Assembly (NCBI GenBank): GCA_014706295.1
Contig: JACSVZ010000007.1
Coordinates: forward strand, 4,953,699-5,017,698
From: Lycocorax pyrrhopterus obiensis
Taxonomy: Eukaryota; Chordata; Aves; Passeriformes; Paradisaeidae
DNA length: 64,000 nt
Direction: 5' to 3'
Made by a program: the position numbers and the translations under genes. Shown here piece after piece: positions 1 to 11,658 of the stretch (the stretch's first letter is position 1; every line of letters begins with the position of its first letter). The notes beneath the pieces were generated by a model. That model was given only the letters and a program-made list of their open reading frames with translations, had not been told where the DNA came from and did not search any database.

Positions 1-315
1 TACTGTCAGGAAGATGAACCAATCCACAGGGCAAAACTGTGTACCAGATAATCCACTGTTAACCTACTGCTTGGCAGTGAGTTCATTACAAAGAACTTTC
101 AGGTAGCAGTTTGACCCAACTGAAGTGTGTGGGACTTCTATCTTCCATTGAGGTCCAAATTTCACTCACTGTGACACCTACAAATGATTGCTGAACCTGC
201 AGTCCGCTGCTGTGAAGAACTGTCTGGTTCCCAGGGCTCTTGCAAGTCTGTGCCGATGTGTCTTTGACTTAGCTTTGAAAATATTCTTACAGAGGTTTTG
301 TTTTCCTCCTACCAG

Positions 316-423
316 GATCAAAAACTAACGAAAGAGGAGGTTCTGGACAACTGGAATATGTTTGTTGGAAGTCAAGCTACTAATTATGGGGAGGACCTCA
401 CAAGAAACCATGATGAACTATGA
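316..423 (+). CDS. RCN1: Terminal coding exon of reticulocalbin 1 (partial gene; upstream exons lie outside the window)
   Basis: Reading from 316 gives 35 residues and a TGA at 421-423. The end of the peptide is ...[13 protein letters not shown]. The block [18 protein letters not shown] followed by NHDEL is the signature C-terminus of vertebrate RCN1; calumenin ends in HDEF and the other HDEL paralogues differ in the preceding block. RCN1 is a calcium-binding protein of the CREC family, with six EF-hands, in the endoplasmic reticulum lumen, and HDEL is its retrieval signal. The exon starts with Asp-Gln-Lys-Leu-Thr-Lys-Glu-Glu, which I read as loop positions 5 to 12 of the sixth EF-hand, so the intron cuts that loop. 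The boundary is supported by a pyrimidine-rich tract and CAG at about 295-315. No frameshift or early stop is seen. The gene runs left to right and its other exons are upstream of the window. Confidence 0.95.
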   Translation, partial: DQKLTKEEVLDNWNMFVGSQATNYGEDLTRNHDEL

Positions 424-1353
424 TACAATGTACCAACCAGCATGCCACACGTCTTTTCTCCACTTTACTGAAATCAGTGTCCATCCCCTCTTGGAGGGAA
501 GATGGGCAAGGGACACTCACAACTGAATGACTTGCGTTAATATTATTTTTAACATGCCAGGTTATTACCTCAAAAACCGCATAGAAATAGCTTTTTTAGT
601 CTTTTCACATGGTTAAATACAGTATATAATTACTACAGTTTTGTTTTTGAAAAAATAAGAAGGTAACTTTTCTGTATAGGTTAGAGCCTGACATGGAAAA
701 GGCACTTCTAAAAACATAATTGCAAAATCTTTAATAGCCAAGTATTTTCTTCAAATACCCAGTTTTACCATAGCGAAATGCAACTAGGATTAGAAACCTA
801 ATGTTTAAACAGACTTAAGTTATTTAGTTGTCTTTTCTAATAGCATGTAACAGTTTAGAGTTAACCTTTTGAGCCTCCTATCCAGAGAAGAGTTTGATAC
901 CAGCTTTGTCTCCACACAATTTGTGTCCCAATTTGGTCAGTGGTGCTGCAGGAATGTCCAGCAGCCTGCTGGCTCCTGCTTTATGAGTGCAAGATGCACA
1001 GGTGGCCCTTGTCCCTGGCCCCACCACAGTGCAGAGATAGCACTGGGGCCCAACCCAGCCTTGCCAGCCAGGGATGCGGAGTCCAGCGTGGCAGCTGCTC
1101 TTTCTGACAGCGGGGTAAGGTACAACTCTTTGTGGGCCCTTGGGTTTGCTGTTTCCTGGGAGGAGTTGTGCCACATGGAGCATAATTTATCTCCTGCTTT
1201 TCACACTTTACCCGAGCCATACTCTTGTTCACACAGTGTGAATGGCAGCAGTTCTGTGATGGAGAAAGAATGAGACATATCACCCCTCTGGGCCTTCTGT
1301 CTCCTCTGCCACATAAGAGGAGAGATTTTTGTGGCTGAAGTTCTGGGTTTGTG

Positions 1354-1361
1354 TGTATATA
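1354..1361 (+). promoter_or_regulatory. Pumilio response element candidate in the RCN1 3'UTR
   Basis: TGTATATA is an exact match to the PUM1/PUM2 recognition sequence UGUANAUA. It lies on the transcribed strand about 190 bases before the polyadenylation signal. An 8-base match can arise by chance in an AT-rich 3'UTR, so function is inferred only. Confidence 0.35.
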
Positions 1362-1545
1362 CGTTTTAAGTACATGTTACTGAAGCAACTCTAAAGACAG
1401 CTCTCCTTCCAAAAAAGGGGGGGAAGCTTTCCACACAGGTGCTTTCTTTTTTACTGTATAATGTGAGTTGTTACATGTATATTTTTATATACCCAACTTA
1501 TCTAAGTTTGGTTGTTTGTAAATGTACTGGTTTTAAAATAAGCAC

Positions 1546-1551
1546 AATAAA
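1546..1551 (+). terminator. RCN1: Polyadenylation signal of RCN1 (AATAAA)
   Basis: A canonical AATAAA hexamer is followed within 30 bases by a T-rich and then TG-containing stretch (CTTCTTTTTGATACTGTG), the usual arrangement for cleavage and polyadenylation. Cleavage is expected near 1565-1575. Confidence 0.75.
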
Positions 1552-1572
1552 ACCAATACTTCTTTTTGATAC

Positions 1573-4500
1573 TGTGAAGGTGCAATAACGCTGACACAGA
1601 TTAGCAGAGAGAGATGATGTGAAAGCACAAACCAAGCCTCTAAATCCAGTAGTTCCCAAAGCACTGGGTGGTCATTTCCAAAAGCATCTGGACATACAGC
1701 ACCAACTGTTCTGCCTCACCTCATTAAAAAAAAAGAAAAGCCAAAAAGGAGTGCAGTATACATCGTTGCTGTAACCAGAATTTGTTCTGGACACTAATAC
1801 TGGGCGATCAGGGCTCCAGAGCAGTGTTCTCTGGGAGGTTCCTGGAAGGTTTGGTGTACAGCCTCACACACTGGTCCCATAACCATCCAGAGGGGAGCTT
1901 TGAGACTCTTCAGTTGGGTGAGACACTTCAGCAGTTCAACACATTTGTGAAAATCATCAGGAGACAATGCAGAACTGTGACCTCCATAAACAGTGTCATT
2001 TTTATAAGGTCATAGAAGAACTGTGGTGTAATATTTTACATCTTGCAGTTGAAGATAATTAAATCTAGATTGCTGAGTCTGACAGATTTCATGTGCTTGC
2101 TGGCACCGCTAACTAAGCTTTTGGGGTGCACTTATGACATTGCCAGCAATGTCTCTGAAAAATCCCTACTACTTCCACTAACATACAGTAGGGCAAATGT
2201 CATAAAAGTGAACTGGTTCTGCTTTTACAGTACCCTCAAGTAAAGTAAAAGCCTAAATGCAGTGTTATCTGAGAAGCAATAAAATTGTATCCTGGCACAT
2301 GTAAATGGTTATATATTTTGTTTATGGCTTGGATTTGGAAAGGTTTATTGTACTCAATAATGCTGACAATCTTTATCAAACTGACATATTTTACTAACAG
2401 ATTTTCAGTACTCTCTATGTACTCAGATTATCTTCTGTTTCAGGAAACAATACCTTAAAAGACCTCAAAAAACCGCCTGTTTTCTGCAAGTGAAACTGCA
2501 GCTCAGACTGGATACTAAGCCAAGGATTTTCACTGGAGCCCAGGGGAAGGTTGTTTGCTCACTCTTGTTGAAATTCAGTGGGAGTTGGGTGCTGAGACAC
2601 TAAGCATTGTTGCCCTCAGCTAAACATGACACTTCCAAATGCACTGTGCACTGTCCCAACAAAAAAACACATCTGTGCTTTGACAAGCAATCACATTTTC
2701 TTCCACATTGCTAAATGAATTTGGAGCAGAATTAGCAGCACGCAAGAGAAAAATCGTGTTCTCATATTTGTTCTTGATTCCTGTTACTGCTTGGAACACA
2801 TTGGTATTTTCCAGGATAAAACTATACTTAACATGAGTAAGAATGCTGAAATCAGATGAGTTGTTCATGGAAACAGTAAGTGAAAATTTAGATCCATAAA
2901 AAGCTTTTCTTTTTTTCCCAAAAGAATGGTATTCGGGTAGCATATATCCAGCTAGGAAAAAGGCAAATCTGCCAATTAGAATGAGGTTTAAAATAATCAA
3001 ATTATTTATCAATAATGGGTAATGGGGTCATATTAAGATTAGGAGCTTTTTTAATAAAGCAGTATGTAGAAACACTTTTTTAGAGAACGTAAGTATCCCT
3101 GATGTTATTTCATTTTAAAGGCTCCGCTGTTTCTGCAGTTCTTCATGGTGTTTCTCTTACCAACATTCAGTAATGGCACAGTACATTCCATGCACTAAAT
3201 TTCCCTTTCAAGCTCAATGCACTATGGAAGAGTAACTCCAAAAGGGACTAGAGCTTCTGGGTTTAAATTTAACACTATTTAAGGAAAGCAAACCTTTGCT
3301 AGGGGATATAACTGTTAACATTGTGATTTTTCAAGCCTAAGGTTTCTAATGAGGTTTGACTGTTCCAGAGATAACATTTTTTTCCTAGGTAACATATTTC
3401 AACTCATATTATGAGCAAACATTACAAAATTTTAGTGTAATGTGAAATACTGTAATGTCAGATAGCATTATTTATCTGCTTAATATGACAAAAACCATTA
3501 ATTGCTGGAAGCCATACTTCATCCCAGCAACATGAAAATCCATTTTGTGCCTATCTTGTCAGTTATTGCCGATTTTCTTAATCAGTTGTGACACAGTGAA
3601 ATTCTGTTGGGAAGTGTGTTTATATATTTCCAACTGCAGGTTCTGTATGGTAACTCTTATTACATAGATCCTCCATTAGCTCAGTGTTTTCACTATGCCT
3701 GTGCCACAATACATCAAAGGTGCATTTTTCTTACTCAGATATCTGGAAAAGCAATTATTATTGCCCGTGCAGTTTTAATTATTGGAATTTATGAAATGAG
3801 CTAAGTGGCTACTGTTCACTATCTTATAATTCCATTTAATGATTCAATCAGGTTGAATCTGTCTCCTGTTCGAATAAAAGGTACTGTGCATAACTCCCTG
3901 AGGAAAGGAGATCACAGCCCATCCTGATCTCGTGACACTTACACAGGTGCCTTAGAATAGTTGCATAATGCTTTACTATTTGCAGTGCAGAAGCTGATCT
4001 TGATCCAGTGAAGTTATCATGAACTCCTAGTTCTAAGGAGTATAAGAACTAGTCTAAATCCTAGTCTAAGGCCTTGGCCACCCAAAGGCGAGCAGAACAG
4101 TGGGGGGGTGGGACTAGAGGTCACAAATAACCTTACAACCATCAAATCCTGATCTCCTTACTACTATGGAGCACTAACATTTAGGAATTTAGACATTCAT
4201 ACTCCTGTGAGATAGTTAGGGTGTAAGTCTAGTTCGCGGAAGACTGTGCAAAGTCTTAGTGGTCTGTTCAAGGAGCCTGAGGAATTTTATTGAGTCATGA
4301 GGGCATCACTCTTAGAAAATGAAGTGAGTTTTACAGAGTGACAGAAGGATCTACAAAAAAGATTTCATAGCTAAAAATTTTGCAAAACCTGTCTTGGCCT
4401 ATAGTCAAGCATTTGGAAGCATCCACCACTTCTCTTTGCATCGCTCCAATTTAGTCAGTACTGTATTCCATTCAATATGTCCAGCAAGGAGCATATTAAC

Positions 4501-7500
4501 CGTATTCACTAATTACAAAGGAAGAATTTAGGATTATTTTCCACTGAAGTTTCAGGCACCATTAAGGCTGATGTCCCTGACACTCAAGTGCTGTATAGAT
4601 TATCCCAGTCATGATGAATTTCAAAGCAACCTCAGAAGAACAAGTTACCAGCTTTTCCCCTAGTGTGAAACAGTTATCAAGGGGCACACATGGGTATGTG
4701 ACACAACAGGCAATTTCACACCTGCATTCTGCCTCTCCACAGGATAAAGGAAAATATCTCCAACAGATGGGAGCGTTTCTTCACTATGGCAGTGACAAGA
4801 ATACAATTATCCTGTGTATGCATTACTATTCCTATTTATAAGTGAGGGATATCCATCCTCAGCACAAGTGTTGGCTCTGAGGGCAACAGAGCTCAGTTTC
4901 ATACACTGCATATTAGTTATTTTCCCTGTGGAAGAATTTATTTCATAATCATAAAGGGTCCAAATATGGTCTGTTTGGCTAGCTTTTGAAGTTTTAGTAT
5001 TTTTTAGTGTTTCTTAGTTGACTCATTTGTAAAGTTGGCCACATTTGTGGTCTGAAACTACCACATACCTGAAATTCCAGAACAGCTGTATAGAACAAGT
5101 CGTGGCATGATCCTGAATCTGAGTACTAATTAAGGGAGACACATGCATTAGAAATGACAATGTTTCATCATATCAACGAGAATTTAGATATGCATCGAGA
5201 CGTTTAGGAAATATTTTCTTTATATGGGAATAGCCTGACAGCCTTTAAAAAGGACCAGTGAGGGTACTAAAAATGAAAAATTAGTATAGCTTTTGAAGAC
5301 ATACTTTGAAGTAATTACTGTACTTACTGAACTCCCAAGAGCATGATGTTCTCAGGACTTCTCAGGACATACCTTCTGTTTGGATAAAAGCCAGTGAATT
5401 TAATGTTTCAGGAAGAAAATAAAAGTGGGGATGGGCTTTTATCATTAGATCAACTGTAAGATAACACAGACATACAAAACATAGTATTGACAAGATGGGC
5501 AGGTTAGATACATCCCCCCAAATTACTCCCAATGCCCCCCTCCAGCTTTAAATTCAGCTGACGTTCTGCTGACATGGCTTCCACTGCATCACACAGGGCC
5601 TTGGTTGCTGGGACACAAAAGGAGTTAGTTGAGAACCCATCAAACGACAGGAACTCAGATGGCTAAAACTTCCTGAAATCTTTACATGGTAACACGTAGA
5701 TGAGACGTTTTAAAATCATAGGGAGCATCTTTTTTAAAGGGTGAATTCACAAGGAACTTCCACAGGCAGCAGGAATGAAGCAAAAAGAGTGGCTGGAGAG
5801 GTATGCCAGAGTATAACAAAACCAAAACCTTTCTTCATTCCTGCTTTTAGTTTAGAAGAATTTGCATAGATTCCTTTGCCTGTCTTTTTTATTTGTCCTT
5901 AAGTTTTACATTCAGTTAACAGTACAGATGTAACATTTCTGGGGACCTCCGAACCTCCCCAAATTGCTTTGAAATGTTTTATGCCAAAGAAATGAAGCTT
6001 TAACAGCTATTACATCTGCTCCGAACTGGATACAGCAAAGTATAGTTAAACAAACAATCAAAAAAATCCCACAAATGCAAGAGACTAAAGAAAGTATTAT
6101 TACATTATTCTCATATATACTTACAAATATATCTAACCTGAAACAGACATATTTAGGGTTATACTAGGTTGAAATATTTAGTTTCCAGCAAAATAATTTA
6201 GAGTTTAGCTCTATACCAGAAAAGTATTTTTATACTTGTAGGCTAGAGAGTACTGTTTGCGTGGAGAAAATAAATGCAGTAATTTACACTTGAGTTCAGT
6301 CAAACTAGCAAATGTTTCCTGCATTGGTCTTTCTGTAGGGTAGTTGCATGACCTATTCTTGAGCTAACAGTCAAACCCCATGGCTTTGTGCCAAGGCTGC
6401 CTATTGAGCTTCTTAATAAAATTGTCTATGTTAGATCAGCTCTACACGCACTGCATGTTCTGGGTGCAGACTTTGGAAACTTTCAACCATCACAAAACCA
6501 TTATGAAATTATTTCAGCATAAAAAGGACCTTTCTAAAGCCTTGTTATCCACTTGCAGTAGGTTTACAGAACAATTCTGTAGACATCTGAATGGATGCAA
6601 TAATTTATTTTTCCTCTTTTTGCAAGGAAATCCATTTTCTGCACTTGTTACCCCAAAGCTTGTAAAAAGTCAGCTTGCATACAAGTTGTTAAAATAGGTC
6701 CTCTGGGATAAGGAACTTGGGGTTAAGGTAGGTTTTCCCATGAATCAGACTGTATTCATGGTCCTGCTTTGCAGTGTTTTCAGAGAATTTTCTAGGCATG
6801 TAACTGTGATGTAAATGAACATAAGTTTAATAGTGGGAACCTGTGTCCAAAATGCAGTCAACAGAGACAAGTAGGGCCCTTCAGCTGTGGCTTCAGAAGG
6901 TATAATTATGGGTGCATAAAGCAGACAGTGCAAACATCCTTTCTTTATATTCCTGCATCCCTTCATAACATAGACAAACACAGCTGAAATGAAACAGGCA
7001 AGATGAAGAGTGATGAGAAACGACATGAAATACTGCCTTTAAAATCTACTTTATTCAACTGGAAACAAAACATTTTAAAAGGTGATAATGTTCTAAAAGC
7101 TATTTAACTCACCAGCCAAATCAAACTGACCAAAATCTAATTCATTCCTTGTCTTGTTTAGCAGATGCTTAAAAGATCAATATAGTTGTCTCTGTAGATC
7201 GACATGAAATATTAACCAGCCTGAGTGTTCTGAAGCTTTTTACAACATATTCAGCCTCATTAAACATTAAGCAGCCTTGAAATATAAATATGAAATAACT
7301 ATCAGCTTCCTATCCTTCAGACACAGAACAAAGGTAACTCAAATGTGGGAAGCATGAGGAAAATACATTAAATGAACTGGGAATTCACAGAGAAGTTAAC
7401 TTAGGAAAGCTGTCAGTATAAATTGGCTCAATCAGATAGACTTTACCATAAGGAAAGAAAATATTGCAGTATCAGAAGAATATCTGCTACGGAACAGAAC

Positions 7501-8949
7501 AGTAGTGTGGCATTTATGTAATGACGAATTAATAGAAATAAACCTCTGACCACAACTATACTAATCTGAGGTCCAGTCATCGTTTATGCTCTGGTTCCTT
7601 TCACCCCTCGTATTTGCTGTAAGACCCCCCCCCACCACGTTTAGCAAGAACAGAGCCCTCTTTTCTCTGCTTTTCGTTACTGCCTGGTATGTTAAAAATA
7701 TCTGGGCAATACAGCAGAAAGCAGTTTCAGGTTCACTAAAGGGAAATGTCAGCTTTGCAAATCACTGAAAGTAACCGGACATAAACTGTCAAAATAAGTC
7801 AGCGAGACAGTGTGGTTATTGTCAGCACGTAACTCAAGCCTGCAATCCGAGCTGTGGCTAAAGGTTAGAGACAATATAGCAAGACAGTCCTACTAGGATG
7901 TACAGATCAACTAATTTAGCTTAAAATGCTGTCTAATTTTAATATATGCAGTATGTTAATACCTTTTTCTCCCATTTAGCTGCTTGCTTTATTATTTCTG
8001 CACACTGATAGTGAAGAATAAAATCCAACCTCTCACAGTATCCCCTTTACCACTGCTGAGTTTGCCAGAGAAGCTTTTCATGTTGCTTTCTTACTGCTGC
8101 TTCTTGTCCGGTATTGGTGTCAGAGCAGACGTACCAGTGCTGCAATTCATTGCAGCAACCTTCTCTCAATTTGGCAAGAAGTGAAACTGTGTGGGACTCA
8201 TTCCCCTGCAGAGAGACAAGATTTTGTAAACAGTATATAGAGTTATTAAGTTCTAATTCTCTTCTACAACATGAAGGTAGGAATGCCATCAATTAGTCAA
8301 TGCAAAGACTATGAGGAGTTGAGAACGAAACCAAGAAACTAATTTGGTACACCTAGAGGCAAAAAAAAAAAATTAATGTAGATATTTTTGAATTTTTGCA
8401 GCATAAGCAAGATAGCAGTGGGCTCACATAAAGAATAAGTGTATCAGACACATTAAGAATTGATATTCAAATAGCATTTGACATTGGGCTATTTTTGCTG
8501 CATTCTCAGAATAGGACTGGAAAGATACTTTTTCCTTCCACTGCATTACACCATATTTTTATTCTTTCTCTACCTGTATGCCACACTGTTAACAAGCATT
8601 GATTTGAACAGCATCAAATCAAATGTTTTACACTCACTTGCATGCTGAAATTTCAGATGTGCTTTGTAGACAGGGTTACACTATCTCCAAACATGTATTT
8701 TAAAATTAAATTTAAAATTATGTGTAATGGGAAAAGATTATACACATTGTGAGCAAATTGTTAAGTCAAAGGGTCAAATCATAGCCAGCTGTGACAGGCT
8801 TGTTGAGGGCAAGCGAAGCCTCAGATTTCCTGTACCTTCTTCAGTTCTGCACCATCCCTCCTTGCTTCCAGTAAAACTCAGAACAATCCCAGATAAAAGC
8901 CAGCCCTGCACCACCAGAACCACGCTCATCCCTTCCCTGTTATGCCTTC
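1573..8949. other. Intergenic spacer, no gene recognised
   Basis: About 7.4 kb of AT-rich sequence with no exon-like block, RNA gene or transposon that I can name. Open frames are short and on both strands, with no domain. Small local structures: inverted repeat CTAGTTCT / AGAACTAG at 4027-4052 next to two copies of AGTCTAA, and a perfect 10-bp tandem (TTCTCAGGAC twice) at 5349-5368. A C-rich run lies near 7626-7633. Confidence 0.55.
2278..2283 (+). terminator. Possible distal polyadenylation signal downstream of RCN1
   Basis: A second AATAAA on the same strand lies 732 bases after the first and is followed by TTGTATCCTGGCACATGTAA, which is moderately TG-rich. It could serve a longer RCN1 transcript or be a chance hexamer. 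Confidence 0.25.
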
Positions 8950-8964
8950 TTTTTTTTTTTTTTT
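8950..8964 (+). repeat. Poly(T) tract, 15 bases
   Basis: Fifteen consecutive T on the plus strand after a CT-rich stretch. It could be the A-tail of a minus-strand retroposed piece or a simple mononucleotide repeat; no flanking element is recognised. Confidence 0.8.
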
Positions 8965-9048
8965 AATTCTGGCTGGACATTCTCAGTGCCGAGCTGCCTC
9001 CTCAATTCCACTCAGTGACGTGAGGAGTCGCTCACATTTCTTACAGCC

Positions 9049-9174
9049 ATGAAGGAGCACAATGAAGCTGTAGCAAGGCACAGGGATGAGGCTGCACGTT
9101 GCAGGCAGGAATGCACAGAAGTCTCACAGCAACTTAAGGAGCAGTGTGGTGCCTTGCTTGCTTCTTTAATCTGA
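9049..9174 (+). CDS. Possible short coding exon with coiled-coil character (unrecognised)
   Basis: ATG at 9049 opens a frame of 41 codons closed by TGA at 9172-9174. The peptide is unlike the surrounding junk translations: it is dense in Glu, Lys, Arg, Gln, His and Ala. It contains a seven-residue periodicity HNEAVAR / HRDEAAR / CRQECTE, then SQQLKEQ, as expected of an amphipathic helix or coiled coil. Immediately upstream, 9031-9046 reads CTCACATTTCTTACAG, a good splice-acceptor shape, and an in-frame TGA lies just before it. So it could be a terminal exon, or a relic of a domesticated transposase-associated gene with a C-terminal helix such as the SANT/Myb-like families. I do not recognise the protein. 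No partner exon was found, and chance remains possible. Confidence 0.22.
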   Translation: MKEHNEAVARHRDEAARCRQECTEVSQQLKEQCGALLASLI

Positions 9175-11092
9175 GTCTTTGCCTAAATTGCAGGTCCTGC
9201 AGGTTGCTTGGGAAGAAAGGTAATTTGACAGTTGTGTCAAGCATTTCTTTGATACCATGGTACAACACAGAGGAATCGAACAAGGAGGTTTTCTTGCTGA
9301 GATTCTCACAGCTCTTTTATCCAAAAATCCGCTTTTCTCAAGGGTGTGCTCATTCATGTGTCATCCTTGTATCTCACTGAGCTGCTGGCGTGTAGGAAAC
9401 AAGCCAAAGACCACAGTTAGAAGGTCACCTAAGTGTTATGAAATTGGCATTGATGCTTAGGGTAGAACAAGCAGGCACAAAGATGGGCATGGATAGACAA
9501 CAATAGTATTGTGAAGGGAGAAGAATTTTCCCTGTCCAACTGCTCTCCAATCAAACCTGGAAATCAAGCCTCTGCACAGATGAAATCTGCTTCACTTTTG
9601 TGCTTTGCTCCCCTTGAAAATCTGAGTAACATTAAAACCAAAATGAATGCCAAGTTTACTGTAAATATTTGCTCAGGCAAGGTATAACTGCTTGCTTTGA
9701 TCAAGTTGCACTTGCGCTTCTCTTAAACATCCATCCAAACCCAGTTTCTGGAATGCAGTCTTTGAAGTCTTGCAGGTTCTTTTCACACAAGACCTCTCCT
9801 GTCCATGCACACAGCTAAGTCTTTTAGCCAGGCAGTCCCTCATTACTCATAACTTAATTAGTACAGTGTTTTTTTCCTGAATGCACATCTCCAAGAAACA
9901 CTGCAAAGCAGAGCCAATACTTCACTCCCTCCAGTTCATCCAATTCCATGGGACTCATCTTCACTTTCAAAACTCCTCACAGTTCCCAATATTGCTGATC
10001 TCTCAGCCACTGCTGAAAGTTTTATTTCTACTATTCGCCTACCTATTGATCACCTTTATTTTTTTAAAGACCAAAGAGAAGCCAAAAAAAAAGTGTGTAT
10101 GGTCCCGTGCTGCTCCTCATATTTCAGAGGGTTTTCTGAAGTTGTAGTTAGCTCCAAATGCCCTCCCTTAGCCACATCTTCTAAGAATATAACTGCCACC
10201 CAGCATATTATTATGCTTCCTCTATCAGCAAGACAAAACAGGGAGGAAGAAAGGAAGATCTAATAGAGCAATTGACATTTCGGAGAGTGGGGAGGAAGAA
10301 ACTTCCTAAGACTCCCACCAGTCTCATCCAGGGTGTTGAACTCAGGCTGCGCATTCTTTCCTTTGCCTCCACCCCTGTGCTTTCCTTTTTCTTGTGCTGT
10401 AATTTCTTCAGCAATCTCTTTTGGTTCAGCACTGTTGCAGTGGTTAGGACAGTGAAATTATGCCTCATGACTTGGATTCCTAAGAATTACAGTAATACAA
10501 GTAAAACAACCACAGTTTTATCTTTATTTGACTAAAATTCATACCTCAAGAGCACCAAACCATGAAGAAATAGCATAAAAGGGAGAGAGAAAATAATCAC
10601 TCAGATCAGAATGGCACACCACAAATGCATCAACCCTCAGCTTGTATTAATTGTATGGTTCTAAAAATGATATTTTCTCTCTCTTTCAATGTACCTATTT
10701 AATGTGCTCATTTACATCCACAGGCACTGTTTAAAATAAATTTAAAATAAGTTTGTCTGTAAACAATCCTCCTAGAAAAAAATGAATGCTGAATGAAACA
10801 TCTCTGCACAGGTTTTTTTGCTGTTGTAGAGGATATGTAATGGATGTCTGTGCAGCAGCACATGAAAGACAGACGAGGAAGCAAATTATTCAGCTGTTTG
10901 GTTTAAAACAGAACAAAAATGTTAACATATATGCAAATTTCTTTCACCAAAAATTAGAAAGCTATCTTGGTACAGCTCTGGCTCTCCATTATCTCTAGAA
11001 AAACTGAAAATCTGTTTTAAGATCAAGACAAACACAGGCACACACACATCTCTGGGCAGTTAGAAAGCCATCAAAACATGCCAGTAGGAATG
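9175..11092. other. Intergenic spacer, no gene recognised
   Basis: AT-rich sequence with short open frames on both strands, none showing a domain. A short CA-rich stretch (CACAGGCACACACACATC) lies just before the LTR. Nothing else was recognised. Confidence 0.5.
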
Positions 11093-11658
11093 TGTGCTGG
11101 CTTTGACCGGGATAGAGTGATTTTTTTCTGTAACAGCTGGTATAGGGCTGTGCTTCGGATTTGTGCTGGAAATAGTGTTGGTAAGTCAGGGATGCTTTCA
11201 TTATTGCTGAGCAGCACTTACACAGACCCAAGGCCTTTTCTGCCTCTCACACCACCCCACCAGAGAGAGACTGGGGGTGCACAAGGAACTGGGAGAGGAC
11301 ACAGCTGGGACAGCTGACCCCAGCCAACCCAAGGGGTATTCCAGACCATATGGCCTCATGCTCAGTATATAGAGCTGGGGGAAAAAGGAAGAAGAGGGGG
11401 ATGTTTGGAGTGGGGGTGTTTGTTTCCCCAAGTCACTGTTATGTGTGATAGAGCCCTGCTTCCCTGGGATGGCTGAGCACCTGCCTGCCCATGGGAATCA
11501 ATTCCTTGCTTTGCTTTGCTTATATGGATTGCTTTGGCTTTCCCTACTGAACCGTGTTTATCTCAATCCATGATTTTTCTCACTTTTACTCTTCCAACTC
11601 TCTCCCCCACCCCAATGCGGTGGGAGTGAGTGGCTTTTTGGGCTCAATTGCCAACAGG
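11093..11658 (+). mobile_element. Solo LTR of an avian ERVL-type endogenous retrovirus, copy 1
   Basis: The segment opens with TGTGCTGGCTTTGACC and carries the landmarks of the widespread avian ERVL LTR: GTGCTTCGGATTTGTGCTGG, a block around GACAGCTGACCCCAGCCAAC, a TATA-like TATATA at 11366-11371 before AGCTGGGGG, the GAGCCCTGCTTCC block, and the late ACTCTTCCAACTCTCTCCCC block. The final bases are degraded, so the expected CA end and the target-site duplication are not visible. No retroviral gene flanks it, so it is a solo LTR, presumably left by LTR-LTR recombination. The position equivalent to the polyadenylation hexamer seen in the second copy is mutated (ACTGAACC). Short open frames inside are LTR sequence, not genes. 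Confidence 0.88.

Larger units (their letters stand above)
424..1572 (+). other. RCN1: 3' untranslated region of RCN1
   Basis: This stretch follows the RCN1 stop codon without an obvious splice signal and runs to a canonical polyadenylation signal at 1546-1551. The first part is AT-rich. A more GC-balanced block at about 870-1290 stays open in several frames on both strands, but those frames have no recognisable domain and sit inside the untranslated region. A length of about 1.15 kb is reasonable for this gene. The exact cleavage site is inferred. Confidence 0.8.

Noticed and set aside
869..1273. 134-codon frame with overlapping minus-strand frames
   Set aside because: It lies inside the RCN1 3'UTR before its polyadenylation signal and has no domain.
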